From the NCBI GenBank assembly GCA_965206125.1, contig CBDBIN010000042.1, positions 62,001 to 126,000 on the forward strand: a DNA stretch of 64,000 nucleotides. Reading direction: 5' to 3'. A model generated the notes under the pieces. It was not told where the DNA came from. It saw nothing but the letters and a program-made list of their open reading frames with translations, and ran no database searches. Below, piece by piece: positions 1 to 7,903 of the stretch (position 1 is its first letter; each line of letters begins with the position of its first letter). A program made the translations under genes and the position numbers. This DNA is from CAXWPM01 sp965206125. GTDB taxonomy: Bacteria > Acidobacteriota > Terriglobia > 20CM-2-55-15.

Positions 1-58
1 GGAGATGTACGGGGAATAGCAATCGGCGATGCAAAGGTGCACCCCACGACCGCCAATC

Positions 59-290
59 GGTTCTGGTGCAGATAGGATCGTCGGAGTGATAAACCAGGAG
101 CGCACTGTCGCGACGTGGACTATCCGGCCATGACGTAGCGCCAGAGCACTGCGGGATTCGACCGCAATGTGATCGGAATTGCGAACTGGTCTTTCTGAAT
201 CTTCTGTGCCAGCTCGATCCCGATGATCACGCGCCGCGCATTGTAGAATGTCTTGAATCCCAACATCGGCCGCAATCGCCCCTTCACCCA
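59..290 (-). pseudogene. IS6-family transposase, 3' end relic
   Basis: The last ~55 residues of an IS6-type DDE transposase, plus the adjacent IS end, are preserved. The stretch aligns base by base with the end of the intact element at 40267-41094, including the terminal sequence starting GGTTCTGGTGCAGATA. It reads KGRLRPMLGF and FAIPITL as in that copy. Homology stops at about 290, so the rest of the gene is lost. By eye the two copies differ at roughly one base in seven, so this is an older, diverged isoform and not the direct partner of the intact one. Confidence 0.85.
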
Positions 291-291
291 C

Positions 292-638
292 TCACCGCCA
301 TTCCAACGCAGATTTGTTAGCCAACCCCAGGGAGCATGATGCGGTGCTTTCCCGGTTTCCGACGTAGCGATGGAAATCAACCTCAGCTGTCGTGACTTCG
401 AACACTTCGTCGAGCCACAGCTCGAAGTTTTCGGTCGACGGAGCGGCACCATAAAAATCGACGCGACCCCTGCCGAGACGACTACTCTGAAGTTCGAGTT
501 CGATGTGGTCATCTTCTGGGTTTGCGTCGGTAATGCGTACCGGCTCGCTGGCACGCAGGGGAAACAGGTCTCCGCGGTGTAGTACGAATGCTCCGTCATC
601 GAGGTCACCCAGATAGAGTTTTCGGCGACCATCGACAG
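292..638 (-). pseudogene. Unidentified protein, 3' fragment
   Basis: One reverse frame stays open for about 115 codons and reads like a real protein, with blocks LYLGDLDDGAF, RITDANPEDDHIEL and ENFELWLDEVFEV, ending at TGA 294-292. It has no start codon. The 5' side is cut by the IS256 relic beginning near 633, and the stop lies against the IS6 relic. The acidic, hydrophobic-alternating composition differs from the arginine/serine-rich shadow frames. I do not recognise the family. Confidence rests only on composition and its clean truncation at mobile-element borders. Confidence 0.4.
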
Positions 639-1787
639 TGGGGCTGGCTACAGGAGCTGCTCGAGGACGAAGTCACTCAATTTCTAGGTTGGGAAAAGTC
701 GGAGCGGAGTCCGAATCGACGAGGATACCGGAACGGCCACGGGAAGCCACGACGATTCGCAATGATGAACGGTACGATGGAGGTTCGACGACCTCGGGTT
801 CGAAACACCGCCGAGCGGTTCGAGAGTCAGATCCTGCCGTATTTTCGACGGAAATCGAAACAGCTGGGCGAGCTACTTCCCGAGCTCTACCTCCACGGTC
901 TGGCCACAGGGGACTTCGAGCAGGCCATGCGCGGACTGCTTGGCGCTGGCGCTCCGTTGTCGCGAGCATCGATCCAACGACTGAAATCGATCTTGGCAGT
1001 TGGAGTATGACGAGTGGGTCCAGCAGGACCTGTCCGGCCTCGAGGTCGTGTACCAGTGGGCAGACGGCTTGTACGTGAAAGCGGGGATCGCGAAAGAGCG
1101 AGCGGCATTGCTGGCGATCATCGGAGCCTTGTCAGACGGGCGCAAAGTGGTGTTGGCCTGTGAGAGCGGGCAGCGGGAAAGCAAGGAGTCCTGGAGCCGC
1201 ATTCTGCGCAATCTCCAGAGACGGGGCCTGAAGCTGGGACGGCTGACTGTCGCGGACGGTCACCTGGGCATCTGGTCCGCGCTGGCTGAGCAACACCCCG
1301 AGGGCCAGGAACAACGCTGCTGGAACCACAAGTCGATGAACGTGGTCGATCATCTGCCGAAGACCGAGCAGCCCGCGGCCAGACAGCTGCTCCATGGGAT
1401 GGCCTTCGCGAACTCCCGCGCGGCATGCGAGCGAAAGCGGGATCAGTTCGTCCGCCGATATGAGAAGAACTATCCCAAAGCGGCTGAGACGCTGTTGCGG
1501 GACTGGGACCGGATGATCACTTTCTATGAGTTCCGGAACAACACTGGGTGCATCTGAGAACGACCACCATCGTCGAATCGCCCTTCGACATGGTTCGCCT
1601 CCGCACGAACGCCGCTCGCCGATTCAAGCGTGTTGAGAATGCAACGGCAATGATCTGGAAGCTACTACGTGTCGCTGAGAAGACCTGGCGACACTTAAAA
1701 GGATCCGAAGTCTTACAAGAGGTCTATGATGGTCAGCAATTCGCTGACGGCATCAGAGTCGTGACGAAATCGAAGGCCGCCGCCTGA
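633..1787 (+). pseudogene. IS256-family transposase, broken
   Basis: This is a mutator-type transposase missing about 50 N-terminal residues and broken by two frameshifts, near 1000 and near 1550. The three pieces align in order with the intact transposase at 2769-4013: QELLEDEVTQFLG; then VVYQWADGLYVKAG, VADGHLGIW and RCWNHK; then VESPF, RLRTNAARRFKRV and AVAEK-like text. The two DDE aspartate regions (WADG, ADGHLG) and the C-terminal glutamate (VESPF) are all visible, so the gene was once complete. A decayed IS end with TTTACACACC follows the stop. Confidence 0.9.
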
Positions 1788-2107
1788 TGACTTTTACACA
1801 CCTTTTGTAATGACCTCTGACTACCACAATATTATGGATACTATAGTCGTTATCAGTCGCAAACAGACCGCGATTCGGCTTTTCTTGGACGCCGCGTTGA
1901 AAACCGTCGCCTACCTCCGCATCACCACTCGTTCGCAGGATCTCGCCAACCAGAAACTGGCGATCCTTGAGTTCAGCCAGAAACGCCGCTTCTGATTTCG
2001 CTACTCAATTGGCCCACTTTTGATCATTTGATTTGGCCTACCCATGACAGCTGATCCGGAGAGTCTGTTCCGAAGCATCCCCCGCATTCGTCACCATACT
2101 CAAGATG
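1788..2107. other. Intergenic decayed DNA with recombinase relic
   Basis: This gap holds the decayed right end of the upstream IS256 relic (near 1790-1820) and the N-terminal relic of a serine recombinase (1897-1995). Nothing else is recognisable. Confidence 0.5.
1897..1995 (+). pseudogene. Serine recombinase, N-terminal relic
   Basis: The frame reads KTVAYLRITTRSQDLANQKLAILEFSQKR and then stops. It matches the first ~32 residues of the recombinase relic at 33351 (KTVAYLRVSTAQQDL). The motif YLRxS/T carrying the catalytic serine is altered to YLRITT, so the serine is lost. Only the start of the resolvase domain remains. Confidence 0.7.
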
Positions 2108-2515
2108 TCAGAGGTGCCAAGCCTCTCGAAGAAGCTTCGCTATCTTCTTCATCCGCCGAAATTCAAGTTCTTTAATCAGAACTTCCCTCGTCGGCCAGTT
2201 GCTACGGTACGGTGGGTTGGAAGGCCCGGTGTAGAGACCGCCGCCCGGTCCCGTGTAGAGGCCGCCGTCCGGTCCGGTGTAGAGACCGCCGCCCGGTCCG
2301 GTGTAGAGACCGCCACCCGGTCCGGTGTAGAGACCGCCGCCCGGTCCGGTGTAGAGACCGCCGTCCGGTCCAGTGTAGAGGCCGCCGTCCGGCCCGGTGT
2401 AGAGGCCACCGCCTGGTCCGGTGTAGGCTCCACCGCCTGGCCCGGTGTAGAGGCCACCGCCCGGTCCGGTGTAGAGGCCACCGCCCGGTCCAGTGTACGA
2501 ATCTCTAGGCCACAT
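2108..2515 (-). CDS. YTGP-repeat protein (hypothetical)
   Basis: A 135-residue protein made of eleven 8-residue repeats of the form YTGPGGGL (variants PDGG, GGGA) after a six-residue leader. It ends in a charged tail with SNPPYRSNWP, IKELEFRRMKKIAKLL and WHL. Similar GPGGGLYTGP repeat proteins ending in YRSN-W-P are known as hypothetical proteins in several bacteria; their function is unknown. The start ATG at 2515 lies 11 bases after a GAGGAGG ribosome site. No signal peptide is seen. Palindromic element copy 1 ends directly upstream of the ribosome site, so its hairpin would sit in the leader of this mRNA. On the other strand the repeat also gives long open frames, which I regard as shadows. 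Confidence 0.65.
   Translation of the reverse strand: MWPRDSYTGPGGGLYTGPGGGLYTGPGGGAYTGPGGGLYTGPDGGLYTGPDGGLYTGPGGGLYTGPGGGLYTGPGGGLYTGPDGGLYTGPGGGLYTGPSNPPYRSNWPTREVLIKELEFRRMKKIAKLLREAWHL
2226..2498. repeat. 24-bp tandem repeat, about 11 units
   Basis: The unit is 24 bp (GTGTAGAGACCGCCGCCCGG plus four bases) with small variants. It keeps the coding frame of the reverse-strand YTGP-repeat gene. The 24-bp period equals eight codons, so copy number can change without frameshift. Confidence 0.95.
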
Positions 2516-2528
2516 ACATTCCTCCTCG

Positions 2529-2646
2529 CTAGGAGCCTGTCGGGAATTGGCTCCCGCGAAGCAAGAATCAACAACTTACGAGCCATCCCTGGTCTGTAAG
2601 TTGTTGATTCTTGGTTGCAGACTTCTTATTCCCGACAGGCTCCTAG
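2529..2646 (+). repeat. 118-bp palindromic element, copy 1
   Basis: The element has CTAG at both ends, 19-bp terminal inverted arms (CTAGGAGCCTGTCGGGAAT) and an inner 18-bp stem around AAGAATCAACAACTTAC. It is nearly identical to six other copies. This copy has one difference (CCCGCG for CCCTCG). It sits between the YTGP-repeat gene's ribosome site and an intact IS256 element, outside coding sequence. Confidence 0.95.
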
Positions 2647-2670
2647 CGCCTTTGTCACTGTTGGTGAGCT

Positions 2671-4038
2671 ACCCTCAAAAGGTGTGTAAATAGCATAGGC
2701 GGTGATTATCCTTCCGGGTGAAATAAAAACCCGGGCGGAAGAGCCCGAAAGGAAGGAGTCACACCGCCATGAGCAAGAAGAACATTGATCGAAGTGTGGA
2801 GTCAAGAGTCTGCTTTGAACAGCTGGAAGAGTGGGTGCGAGAGCAGATCCAGTTTTACGTACAGGAACTGTTGGAGGATGAAGTGACACAGCTGCTGGGA
2901 CGAAGAAAGAATGAGCGTCGCCGAGAAGTGGACGCGCCCGGTGGCTATCGCAACGGCTACGGTAAGGAGCGGCGACTGACGCTGAGTTGCGGAACGATCA
3001 AGCTGCGGCGTCCCCGAGTGCGGGATCTGGAAGAGCGTTTTGAGAGCCGGGTCTTGCCGCTGTTTGCCAAGCGGACGCAAGAGGTACGAGACTTGATTCC
3101 AGAACTCTATTTGCATGGTCTGGCCGAGGGGGATTTCGATCTGGCCTTAAGAGGGCTTTTAGGGGAAGAAGCGCCGCTGTCCCCCAGCACCGTAGCCCGG
3201 TTGAAGGAGAAGTGGCAGGGAGAAATGGAGGCCTGGCAAAGCCGTCGGCTGGACGATCTGGAAGTGGTGTATCTGTGGGCAGACGGTGTGTACATCAAAG
3301 CAGGGCTGGAGAAGGAAAAGGCCGTGATCCTGGTAGTGATCGCCGCTTTAAGTGATGGCACTAAAGTGGTGGTGTCGGTCAGTAGTGGTTATCGAGAATC
3401 GACCCAGAGCTGGTCCGAAGTGCTGAGGGATCTCAAAGAGCGGGGGATGAACCCACCGAGACTGGTGATGGCTGACGGGCATCTGGGGATCTGGGGAGCG
3501 TTGCGCAACGTTTTCCCAGAAGCCGACGAGCAGAGATGCTGGAATCATCGCATCGTCAACTTGCTGGCTAAGATCCCCAAGGGTCGGCACAAAGCGGCGT
3601 TGTTGGTGTTGCGGCAGATCCCTTATGCAGAAACACGGCAGGAAGCCGAGCAAGTCAAAGGACGATTCCAACATTGGTGTGGCAAGAGAGGACTGGAGGC
3701 AGCGGCTGATTTGATCGACCAGGACTGGGATCGGATGGTGACGTTTTACAACTATCCCAAACAGCAGTGGCAACATCTGCGGACTACCAATCCAGTGGAG
3801 TCTCCCTTCTCTGCTCTGCGACTGCGAACCGATGCCGCTCGAAGGTTCAAGAAAGTGGCCAACTCACGGGCTGTCATCTGGAAGATGCTGCTGGTCGCTG
3901 AGAAAAGATTTCGCCGTTTGAAGGCTCCGCACTTGATGAAGGATGTCTACCAAGGCGCCCAATATGTCAATGGAGTTCCAGTCAACCAAGTCACCGAGGA
4001 GAAAGCCGCCTGATGTCTATTTACACACTTATTGACGG
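2671..4038 (+). mobile_element. IS256-family insertion sequence, intact
   Basis: About 1.37 kb. The imperfect terminal repeats are CCCTCAAAAGGTGTGTAAATAG on the left and its near-complement CTATTTACACACTTATTGACGG on the right. The single gene is intact, suggesting recent activity. No convincing target duplication is visible. The right end lies 60 bp from the truncated start of the thioredoxin-like gene at 4095, so this insertion probably removed or separated its 5' part. Confidence 0.85.
2769..4013 (+). CDS. IS256-family (mutator) transposase
   Basis: Full-length, 414 residues, the usual size for the family. The enzyme moves its IS by cut-and-paste or copy-out using a DDE active site. The aspartates are visible in LWADGVYIKAG and MADGHLGIWGAL, the glutamate in NPVESPFSALRLRT, and the family CxxH motif in RCWNHR. 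A purine-rich GAAAGGAAGGAG lies about 10 bases before the ATG. The C-terminus ends in the lysine/arginine-rich tail typical of the family. There are no frameshifts, unlike the relic at 633-1787, with which it shares about half its residues by eye. Confidence 0.95.
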   Translation: MSKKNIDRSVESRVCFEQLEEWVREQIQFYVQELLEDEVTQLLGRRKNERRREVDAPGGYRNGYGKERRLTLSCGTIKLRRPRVRDLEERFESRVLPLFAKRTQEVRDLIPELYLHGLAEGDFDLALRGLLGEEAPLSPSTVARLKEKWQGEMEAWQSRRLDDLEVVYLWADGVYIKAGLEKEKAVILVVIAALSDGTKVVVSVSSGYRESTQSWSEVLRDLKERGMNPPRLVMADGHLGIWGALRNVFPEADEQRCWNHRIVNLLAKIPKGRHKAALLVLRQIPYAETRQEAEQVKGRFQHWCGKRGLEAAADLIDQDWDRMVTFYNYPKQQWQHLRTTNPVESPFSALRLRTDAARRFKKVANSRAVIWKMLLVAEKRFRRLKAPHLMKDVYQGAQYVNGVPVNQVTEEKAA

Positions 4039-4094
4039 AACCTCCTACGCCGCTTTTTTTCAACCGCCCCAAACACCAGATTCGGTTATAACTC

Positions 4095-4694
4095 GTGATC
4101 ACGACACATGACTACGCCGATGAGACCGTGCCGACAATCGTTTACCTTTTTGCGCCGGAGTGCTCATGGTGCTCCCGCAACCTTGCGAATATCAAAGCGG
4201 TTTCAGATCAAGTACAAGATAGATACGCACTGGTCGGGTTGTCGCTGACCTCTGAAGGCCTACCTGAATACGTATCTGCGCACCAATTTGATTTTCCGGT
4301 CCTAACCAACGTAGCTCCCGATACATTGCAACGTATGTCGGGGGGCACGCCCATCACATATGTTGTAGATACGACTGGCACGGTACTCAAGGTGTGGCGT
4401 GGAGCCTACATGGACTTCCTTCTAGGAGCCTGTCGGGAATTGGCTCCCTCGAAGCAAGAATCAACAACTTACGAGCCATCCCTGGTCTGTAAGTTGTTGA
4501 TTCTTGGTTGCAGACTTCTTATTCCCGACAGGCTCCTAGAGGAGGTCGAACAGTACCTTGCAATAACACTGCCGGGACTCGAGGGTCCCGTGCCTGCGAA
4601 TGTGGGCGGAAGATCCAGCTGGTCCGGAGAGGGCGCTGTTCACGATGTCGTGATGCCTTCGCCAGGTCTAGCAGCTTTTGGAGCCGAACTGTAA
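4095..4694 (+). CDS. Thioredoxin-like (TlpA/AhpC type) protein with in-frame palindromic insert
   Basis: A thioredoxin-fold fragment of 199 residues read from GTG. The redox motif CSWC is at residues 23-26 after IVYLFAPE, and the cis-proline region is GGTPITYVVD. A stop lies just upstream, and the IS256 element ends 60 bp away, so the N-terminus with any signal peptide or membrane anchor is probably lost. From about residue 110 the palindromic element adds 38 codons in frame (LGACRELAPSKQ to LIPDRLL). Removing one CTAG copy plus the element restores DFLLEEVEQYLAITLPGL, a natural end for this family. A DsbA-like protein and two Cys-rich exported peptides follow, suggesting a role in their disulfide chemistry. 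The last ~40 residues look unlike the family. Confidence 0.7.
   Translation: MITTHDYADETVPTIVYLFAPECSWCSRNLANIKAVSDQVQDRYALVGLSLTSEGLPEYVSAHQFDFPVLTNVAPDTLQRMSGGTPITYVVDTTGTVLKVWRGAYMDFLLGACRELAPSKQESTTYEPSLVCKLLILGCRLLIPDRLLEEVEQYLAITLPGLEGPVPANVGGRSSWSGEGAVHDVVMPSPGLAAFGAEL
4422..4539 (+). repeat. 118-bp palindromic element, copy 2 (in-frame)
   Basis: Consensus copy inside the thioredoxin-like gene. The CTA of the first CTAG is a Leu codon. In this orientation and phase the element has no stop codon through all its length; it is the only open one of its frames. Confidence 0.95.
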
Positions 4695-4785
4695 ATTCGT
4701 GGCTGAGCACTCGTCAGTGGAATGCATTTGGATTCGTCGGTATGGAGCAGTTTCGAACCCCACTTAGGTTAGGAGCGTAACGCGC

Positions 4786-5604
4786 GTGAAGCGATCCAGC
4801 TCCTACCTCATTTCGAGGTGTGTTTGCATGCGATGGAAATTATGGATCTCAGCACTACTTGGTCTCGCAGTGCTCTCACCGGGCGTGGCGCTGCTACCTG
4901 ATGTCGTCTGGTCGAGGCTTCCATCTCTCTCGTTAGGACTGTTGTCAACAACCGCCGTGGTCCCCGTTCGTGACGCCCCAGCTGGTACGGTACTCGACGT
5001 TTCAGAGGTGCCCGTTCGTGGCGCTAGGTACGCGCGCGTGATGTTGATTGAGTTCGCCGATTATGAGTGTCCATTTTGCGCCAGGTACACGAGGGAAGTT
5101 GCACCAAGTCTTGAGGAAACATTTGTAGCGACCGGCAAGATCCAACGCGCAGTGATGAATAACCCGCTTCCGATTCACACGAGCGCACCGTTGCTCGCAA
5201 CCGCGGCGATCTGCGCGGCGGCGCAAGGCAGTTTTTGGGAGATGCACTCGAGTATCTATGCCTCCTTGGCTATATCGCGGGGCGAGGTCGAGGCAATTGC
5301 CGATGACCTGGCGCTCAACATGGAGTTGTTTCAATACTGCCTCGATTACAGTGAGGAGCCGCGCATTAAAATCGAACGAGAAACTGCGATTGCCAAACTG
5401 CTCGCACTGAACGGAACGCCGGGGTTCGCGATCGGAATTCTTGAGGCACCCGGCCGTGTCCGCGTCAGAAGGCTTGTTGTCGGAGCGCATCCGGGCGAGG
5501 TCTTCGAGGACATTATCAACGAGTTGCTTGTTGAGGCTGAGGGGCGAATGGGCGTGACCGCAGGGAGCGACCTCGTTGGTTTCGCCTTGGGAAACGGAAG
5601 ATGA
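4786..5604 (+). CDS. DsbA-family thiol:disulfide oxidoreductase
   Basis: A 272-residue exported thioredoxin-fold protein. A membrane or signal segment covers roughly residues 16-38 (LWISALLGLAVLSPG). The motif FADYECPFC puts the CPFC active site at 95-98, and the second half of the fold has NGTPGFAIG with the cis-proline. The family oxidises or shuffles disulfides in the periplasm. The start is GTG with AGGAG about 10 bases upstream; an internal ATG at 4831 is possible. The stop overlaps the ATG of the next gene (ATGA). Together with the thioredoxin-like protein upstream and two eight-cysteine peptides downstream it forms a compact redox-peptide cassette. Confidence 0.85.
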   Translation: MKRSSSYLISRCVCMRWKLWISALLGLAVLSPGVALLPDVVWSRLPSLSLGLLSTTAVVPVRDAPAGTVLDVSEVPVRGARYARVMLIEFADYECPFCARYTREVAPSLEETFVATGKIQRAVMNNPLPIHTSAPLLATAAICAAAQGSFWEMHSSIYASLAISRGEVEAIADDLALNMELFQYCLDYSEEPRIKIERETAIAKLLALNGTPGFAIGILEAPGRVRVRRLVVGAHPGEVFEDIINELLVEAEGRMGVTAGSDLVGFALGNGR

Positions 5605-5891
5605 TGAGCTTGCGAGGAATCAGAATGATGTCCCTGCGACGACTGTTTCTAACCGCGGTGCTGGTGTGGACGATTGTGGCGGCAATGCTGTTCCTGCCAG
5701 ATCCGGTACACCCCGCCGCCGGCCGTTGCTGCATGGACAATGACGACTGTCCGGCGGATTGGGTATGTTGTGAGTATCAGCTGCTCAAGGCGAATCCTTG
5801 TAGCCTCGATCCTGACGGTCCCCACTATTGCCTTGACGCGCCTTCATGCAACCCGCCCCCATCTAGTTCCGTTCCGAACCAGACGTTTTAG
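5601..5891 (+). CDS. Small exported eight-cysteine protein 1
   Basis: A 96-residue protein with a hydrophobic signal segment (RRLFLTAVLVWTIVAAMLF) and a mature part with eight cysteines: RCC, DDC, VCCEYQ, ANPC, YC and SC. The pattern CC-x4-DC-x5-CC-x-YQ-L-x-ANPC is shared with the next gene. The tail is proline-rich. It overlaps the DsbA-like gene by four bases, so translation is probably coupled. A second Met at residue 9-10 may be the true start. The CxxDxxC...CC spacing recalls the WAP/knottin class of small disulfide folds; this is a resemblance only. Substrate or partner of the upstream oxidoreductases is the simplest reading. Confidence 0.75.
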   Translation: MMSLRGIRMMSLRRLFLTAVLVWTIVAAMLFLPDPVHPAAGRCCMDNDDCPADWVCCEYQLLKANPCSLDPDGPHYCLDAPSCNPPPSSSVPNQTF

Positions 5892-5917
5892 AACGACGAC
5901 CATTAGGAGGTGTTAAA

Positions 5918-6160
5918 ATGAAAAGCAGATCAGTTGTCAGAATCGCAGGGATGCTCGTCAGTTTACTTGCAATAGTGACAGGCGCTCTTGCTTTGGCTGA
6001 GGAACCGGCGCAAGCAACTGGAGTGTGCTGCGAGCTTGGCTCCGACTGCAATGGGAGTGAGCTCTGCTGTCCGTATCAGGTGCTCCAGGCGAACCCCTGC
6101 AACCCGCCCCCTCAACCCAACCAGGACTACTGCATAGATGACACAAGCTGCGACATCTGA
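5918..6160 (+). CDS. Small exported eight-cysteine protein 2
   Basis: An 80-residue paralogue of the preceding gene with a strong ribosome site (AGGAGGTG) 6 bases before ATG. The signal peptide covers residues 8-27, ending ALALAEEPAQA. The mature part is about 50 residues with VCCELGSDC, LCCPYQVLQANPC, DYCIDDTSC. All eight cysteines match protein 1, with four disulfides possible. Being processed to a short, disulfide-rich peptide and encoded beside DsbA/TlpA-like proteins makes it a candidate secreted structural or bioactive peptide. No known domain is recognised with certainty. Confidence 0.75.
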   Translation: MKSRSVVRIAGMLVSLLAIVTGALALAEEPAQATGVCCELGSDCNGSELCCPYQVLQANPCNPPPQPNQDYCIDDTSCDI

Positions 6161-6414
6161 CATTTGACGGCAAGTCGTCTTGCATGACGCGTAAGGATCA
6201 CATGCGTCGGCTCTGAGAAGACGCACACGGTTCCGGAGTCTGGTTGCGTGGCGGTTCGGGGTGGCCGGGGTCGATCCCCGGTCCCTGCGGACAAGCCTTG
6301 ACGAATTGTCGAGGACGACGGGATATTGTCCTGCTATGTACTCTTGTCAAATCATCATTCTGAGCCGCCCAGGGTTCTCCGGAAACTCTATTTCTTGAGA
6401 GGATGGGAGTCATC

Positions 6415-6560
6415 ATGGGAAGACCAAGTCAATATGCGCTGGAAGTTCGTGAGCGGGTAGTGCGGATGGTATTCGAGCACCAGGGCGGGCACGAATCGCA
6501 GTGGGCGGCAATGGGGTCGATCGCATCCAAGATCGGCTGTACGGCGGAGACGCAGTTAGA
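6415..6560 (+). pseudogene. IS3-family OrfA, N-terminal relic
   Basis: The frame begins GRPSQYALEVRERVVRMV and continues ESQWAAMGSIASKIGCTAET, the helix-turn-helix start of IS3-group OrfA proteins. It then runs off into unrelated sequence where an IS30 relic begins. The matching end of the same IS type (OrfB) is at about 7300-7365, so the IS30 probably landed inside this IS3. Confidence 0.8.
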
Positions 6561-6585
6561 TGCCCGAAAGTCACGAATCTCGCCG

Positions 6586-7300
6586 TGAACAAGAAACTGC
6601 GCCAATACGTGCAATACCGACTCGCAGGCATCATCACCGTCGCTGACGGGACGAGTGTGCCTGGCCTAGATGTGCGCTGGACTGGTCGGCACCACGGTCG
6701 CCCGACGAAGCGACGCTGGGCGAACCTCGTGGAGTCCAGAGGAGGTCGCTCACAGGCTCCGACTCGATTTCCCCAAGGATGATTCGATGCGGTCCCATGA
6801 GGCCATCTACCAAGCGCTCTGTGTGCAAGGCCGCGGTGCACTGCGGCGGGAACCTGGTCGCTTGTCTGCGGACTGGGCGGGTGCTTCGGGTGCCAAGGGC
6901 GCGTACCCGTGGACGCGGCAAGAAGTTCGTCAGCCCAGAGATCATGATTTTTTCAGCGAGTGTCCAGCTGAAGCAGAGGATCGGGCGGTATCGGGGCAGT
7001 GGGAAGGGGACTTAATCCTCGGGCTGTGCAGTTCTGCTATCGGAACCTTGGTTGAGCGCACTACCCGATTCACGATGCTACCGCACCTGTCACGCATGGA
7101 CGCGCACAGCCAGCCCCCGCTCAAGAACGGCCCCGGCGCTGGCCGGACACGGAGACAAAGCTGTCCGCCGCCATCGCGTCATCGATCACTATGCTGCCAG
7201 AACAGCTTCGCCGATCACTGCCACATGGGACCAGGGCGCCGAGATGGCGCAACACACTCAACTTCGCGTCGACACCGGCCCGGGGCCCTTGACGATTACC
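6586..7300 (+). pseudogene. IS30-family transposase, multiply frameshifted
   Basis: Pieces in all three frames align in order with IS30 transposases: KKLRQYVQYRLAGIIT and VRWTGRHHGR; then EEVAHRLRLDFP and HEAIYQAL; then TRGRGKKFVSPEIMI; then GQWEGDLILGL, GTLVERTTRFTML; then ATWDQGAEMAQHTQLRVDTG. The DDE regions are recognisable (WEGDLI and WDQGAEM) but no frame is long enough to be functional. Confidence 0.85.
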
Positions 7301-7365
7301 TATGGTTACTCCGTCAGTTGGAAGCCGAGGGGACTCGTACGACAACGCGTTGGCCGAATCCGTGA
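7300..7365 (+). pseudogene. IS3-family OrfB, short relic
   Basis: One frame reads SVGSRGDSYDNALAESV, the highly conserved block before the catalytic glutamate of IS3-group integrases. The residues on both sides are lost. It pairs with the OrfA relic at 6415. Confidence 0.75.
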
Positions 7366-7407
7366 GTCGCACAGTTCCCCGGCGTCAGAAGCGCTGCGGG
7401 CATCGAT

Positions 7408-7536
7408 GTGCTGCCAATGACGGGGGCGAGGCCTGACAATGGTTTCCGGGCAGGACCAGATGGACCATTAGTCGGAGTATATCAAGTGACGTCAGAATAC
7501 TTTCGCACCTTGGGGATCGAACTTAGAGCTGACCGC
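7408..7536 (+). pseudogene. ADOP-type permease fragment
   Basis: A short open stretch reads PLVGVYQVTSEYFRTLGIEL, matching the periplasmic domain of MacB/ADOP permeases (the motif V-T-x-E/G-Y-F-x-x-L-G-I). It is cut off directly by a serine recombinase start at 7537, so it is a relic. Confidence 0.55.
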
Positions 7537-7592
7537 ATGAAGCTCGGTTACGCGCGCGTCTCCACGACCGGCCAGGATCTCGCCATTCAGCG
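7537..7592 (+). pseudogene. Serine recombinase, N-terminal relic
   Basis: The DNA is almost identical to the start of the intact recombinase at 26404: MKLGYARVSTTGQDLAIQR, with the catalytic serine present. It then breaks into unrelated sequence. Confidence 0.8.
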
Positions 7593-7775
7593 CAGCCGCA
7601 CTCGTCCGGCCCGCCGCGCGCGAGCATCGAACCGCGCCGTGGTCTTCATGACCCCAGGATAGCGCTGCGAAATGTCCTCATGGCTCAACGCAACGTCGAA
7701 GTAATCCCCGATCCGTGCTTTGAGCCGGTCCAGATCGACATCGACCAGGAACCCGTCGTGGTTTGCGAATGAAGG
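7587..7775 (-). pseudogene. Possible restriction-modification gene fragment
   Basis: A reverse frame reads FANHDGFLVDVDLDRL, ARIGDYFDVALSHEDIS and YPGVMKTTARFDARA before a stop. The H-D-I-x-x-x-YP-x-V-M-x-TARFDA pattern resembles a segment I associate with type ISP-like restriction/methylase proteins, from memory only. It is truncated at both ends. A protein profile search would settle it. Confidence 0.35.
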
Positions 7776-7825
7776 AATATAGACAGACAGAAAACGACAG
7801 TGTCGCTATCTGTCTCTATTCCTTC
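7771..7825. repeat. 20-bp inverted repeat (hairpin)
   Basis: GAAGGAATATAGACAGACAG and CTATCTGTCTCTATTCCTTC can pair at 18 of 20 positions around a 15-base loop. It lies between the restriction-like relic and a toxin-antitoxin pair. It could be a bidirectional terminator or a small mobile repeat; it lacks a clear T-run. Confidence 0.6.
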
Positions 7826-7903
7826 CCTTGTTCCACATACACCCTGTGTTGTCAGGGGGTTTACGTGTGGTTCTTACCCTGGCGGCCATGGGAGAATGGG
7901 TAG

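Noticed and set aside
2226..2498. CRISPR array
   Set aside because: The 24-bp units are contiguous with no spacers and encode a peptide repeat.
2105..2599. Long open frames on the plus strand through the 24-bp repeat (RSGVETAARSG-like)
   Set aside because: The repeat is open in several frames by chance of its composition. Only the reverse-strand frame has a good ribosome site and a non-repetitive conserved tail.
6255..6300. A tRNA T-arm-like hairpin (CCGGGGTCGATCCCCGG)
   Set aside because: No matching acceptor stem, anticodon arm or CCA context can be built around it, so it is only a GC hairpin.
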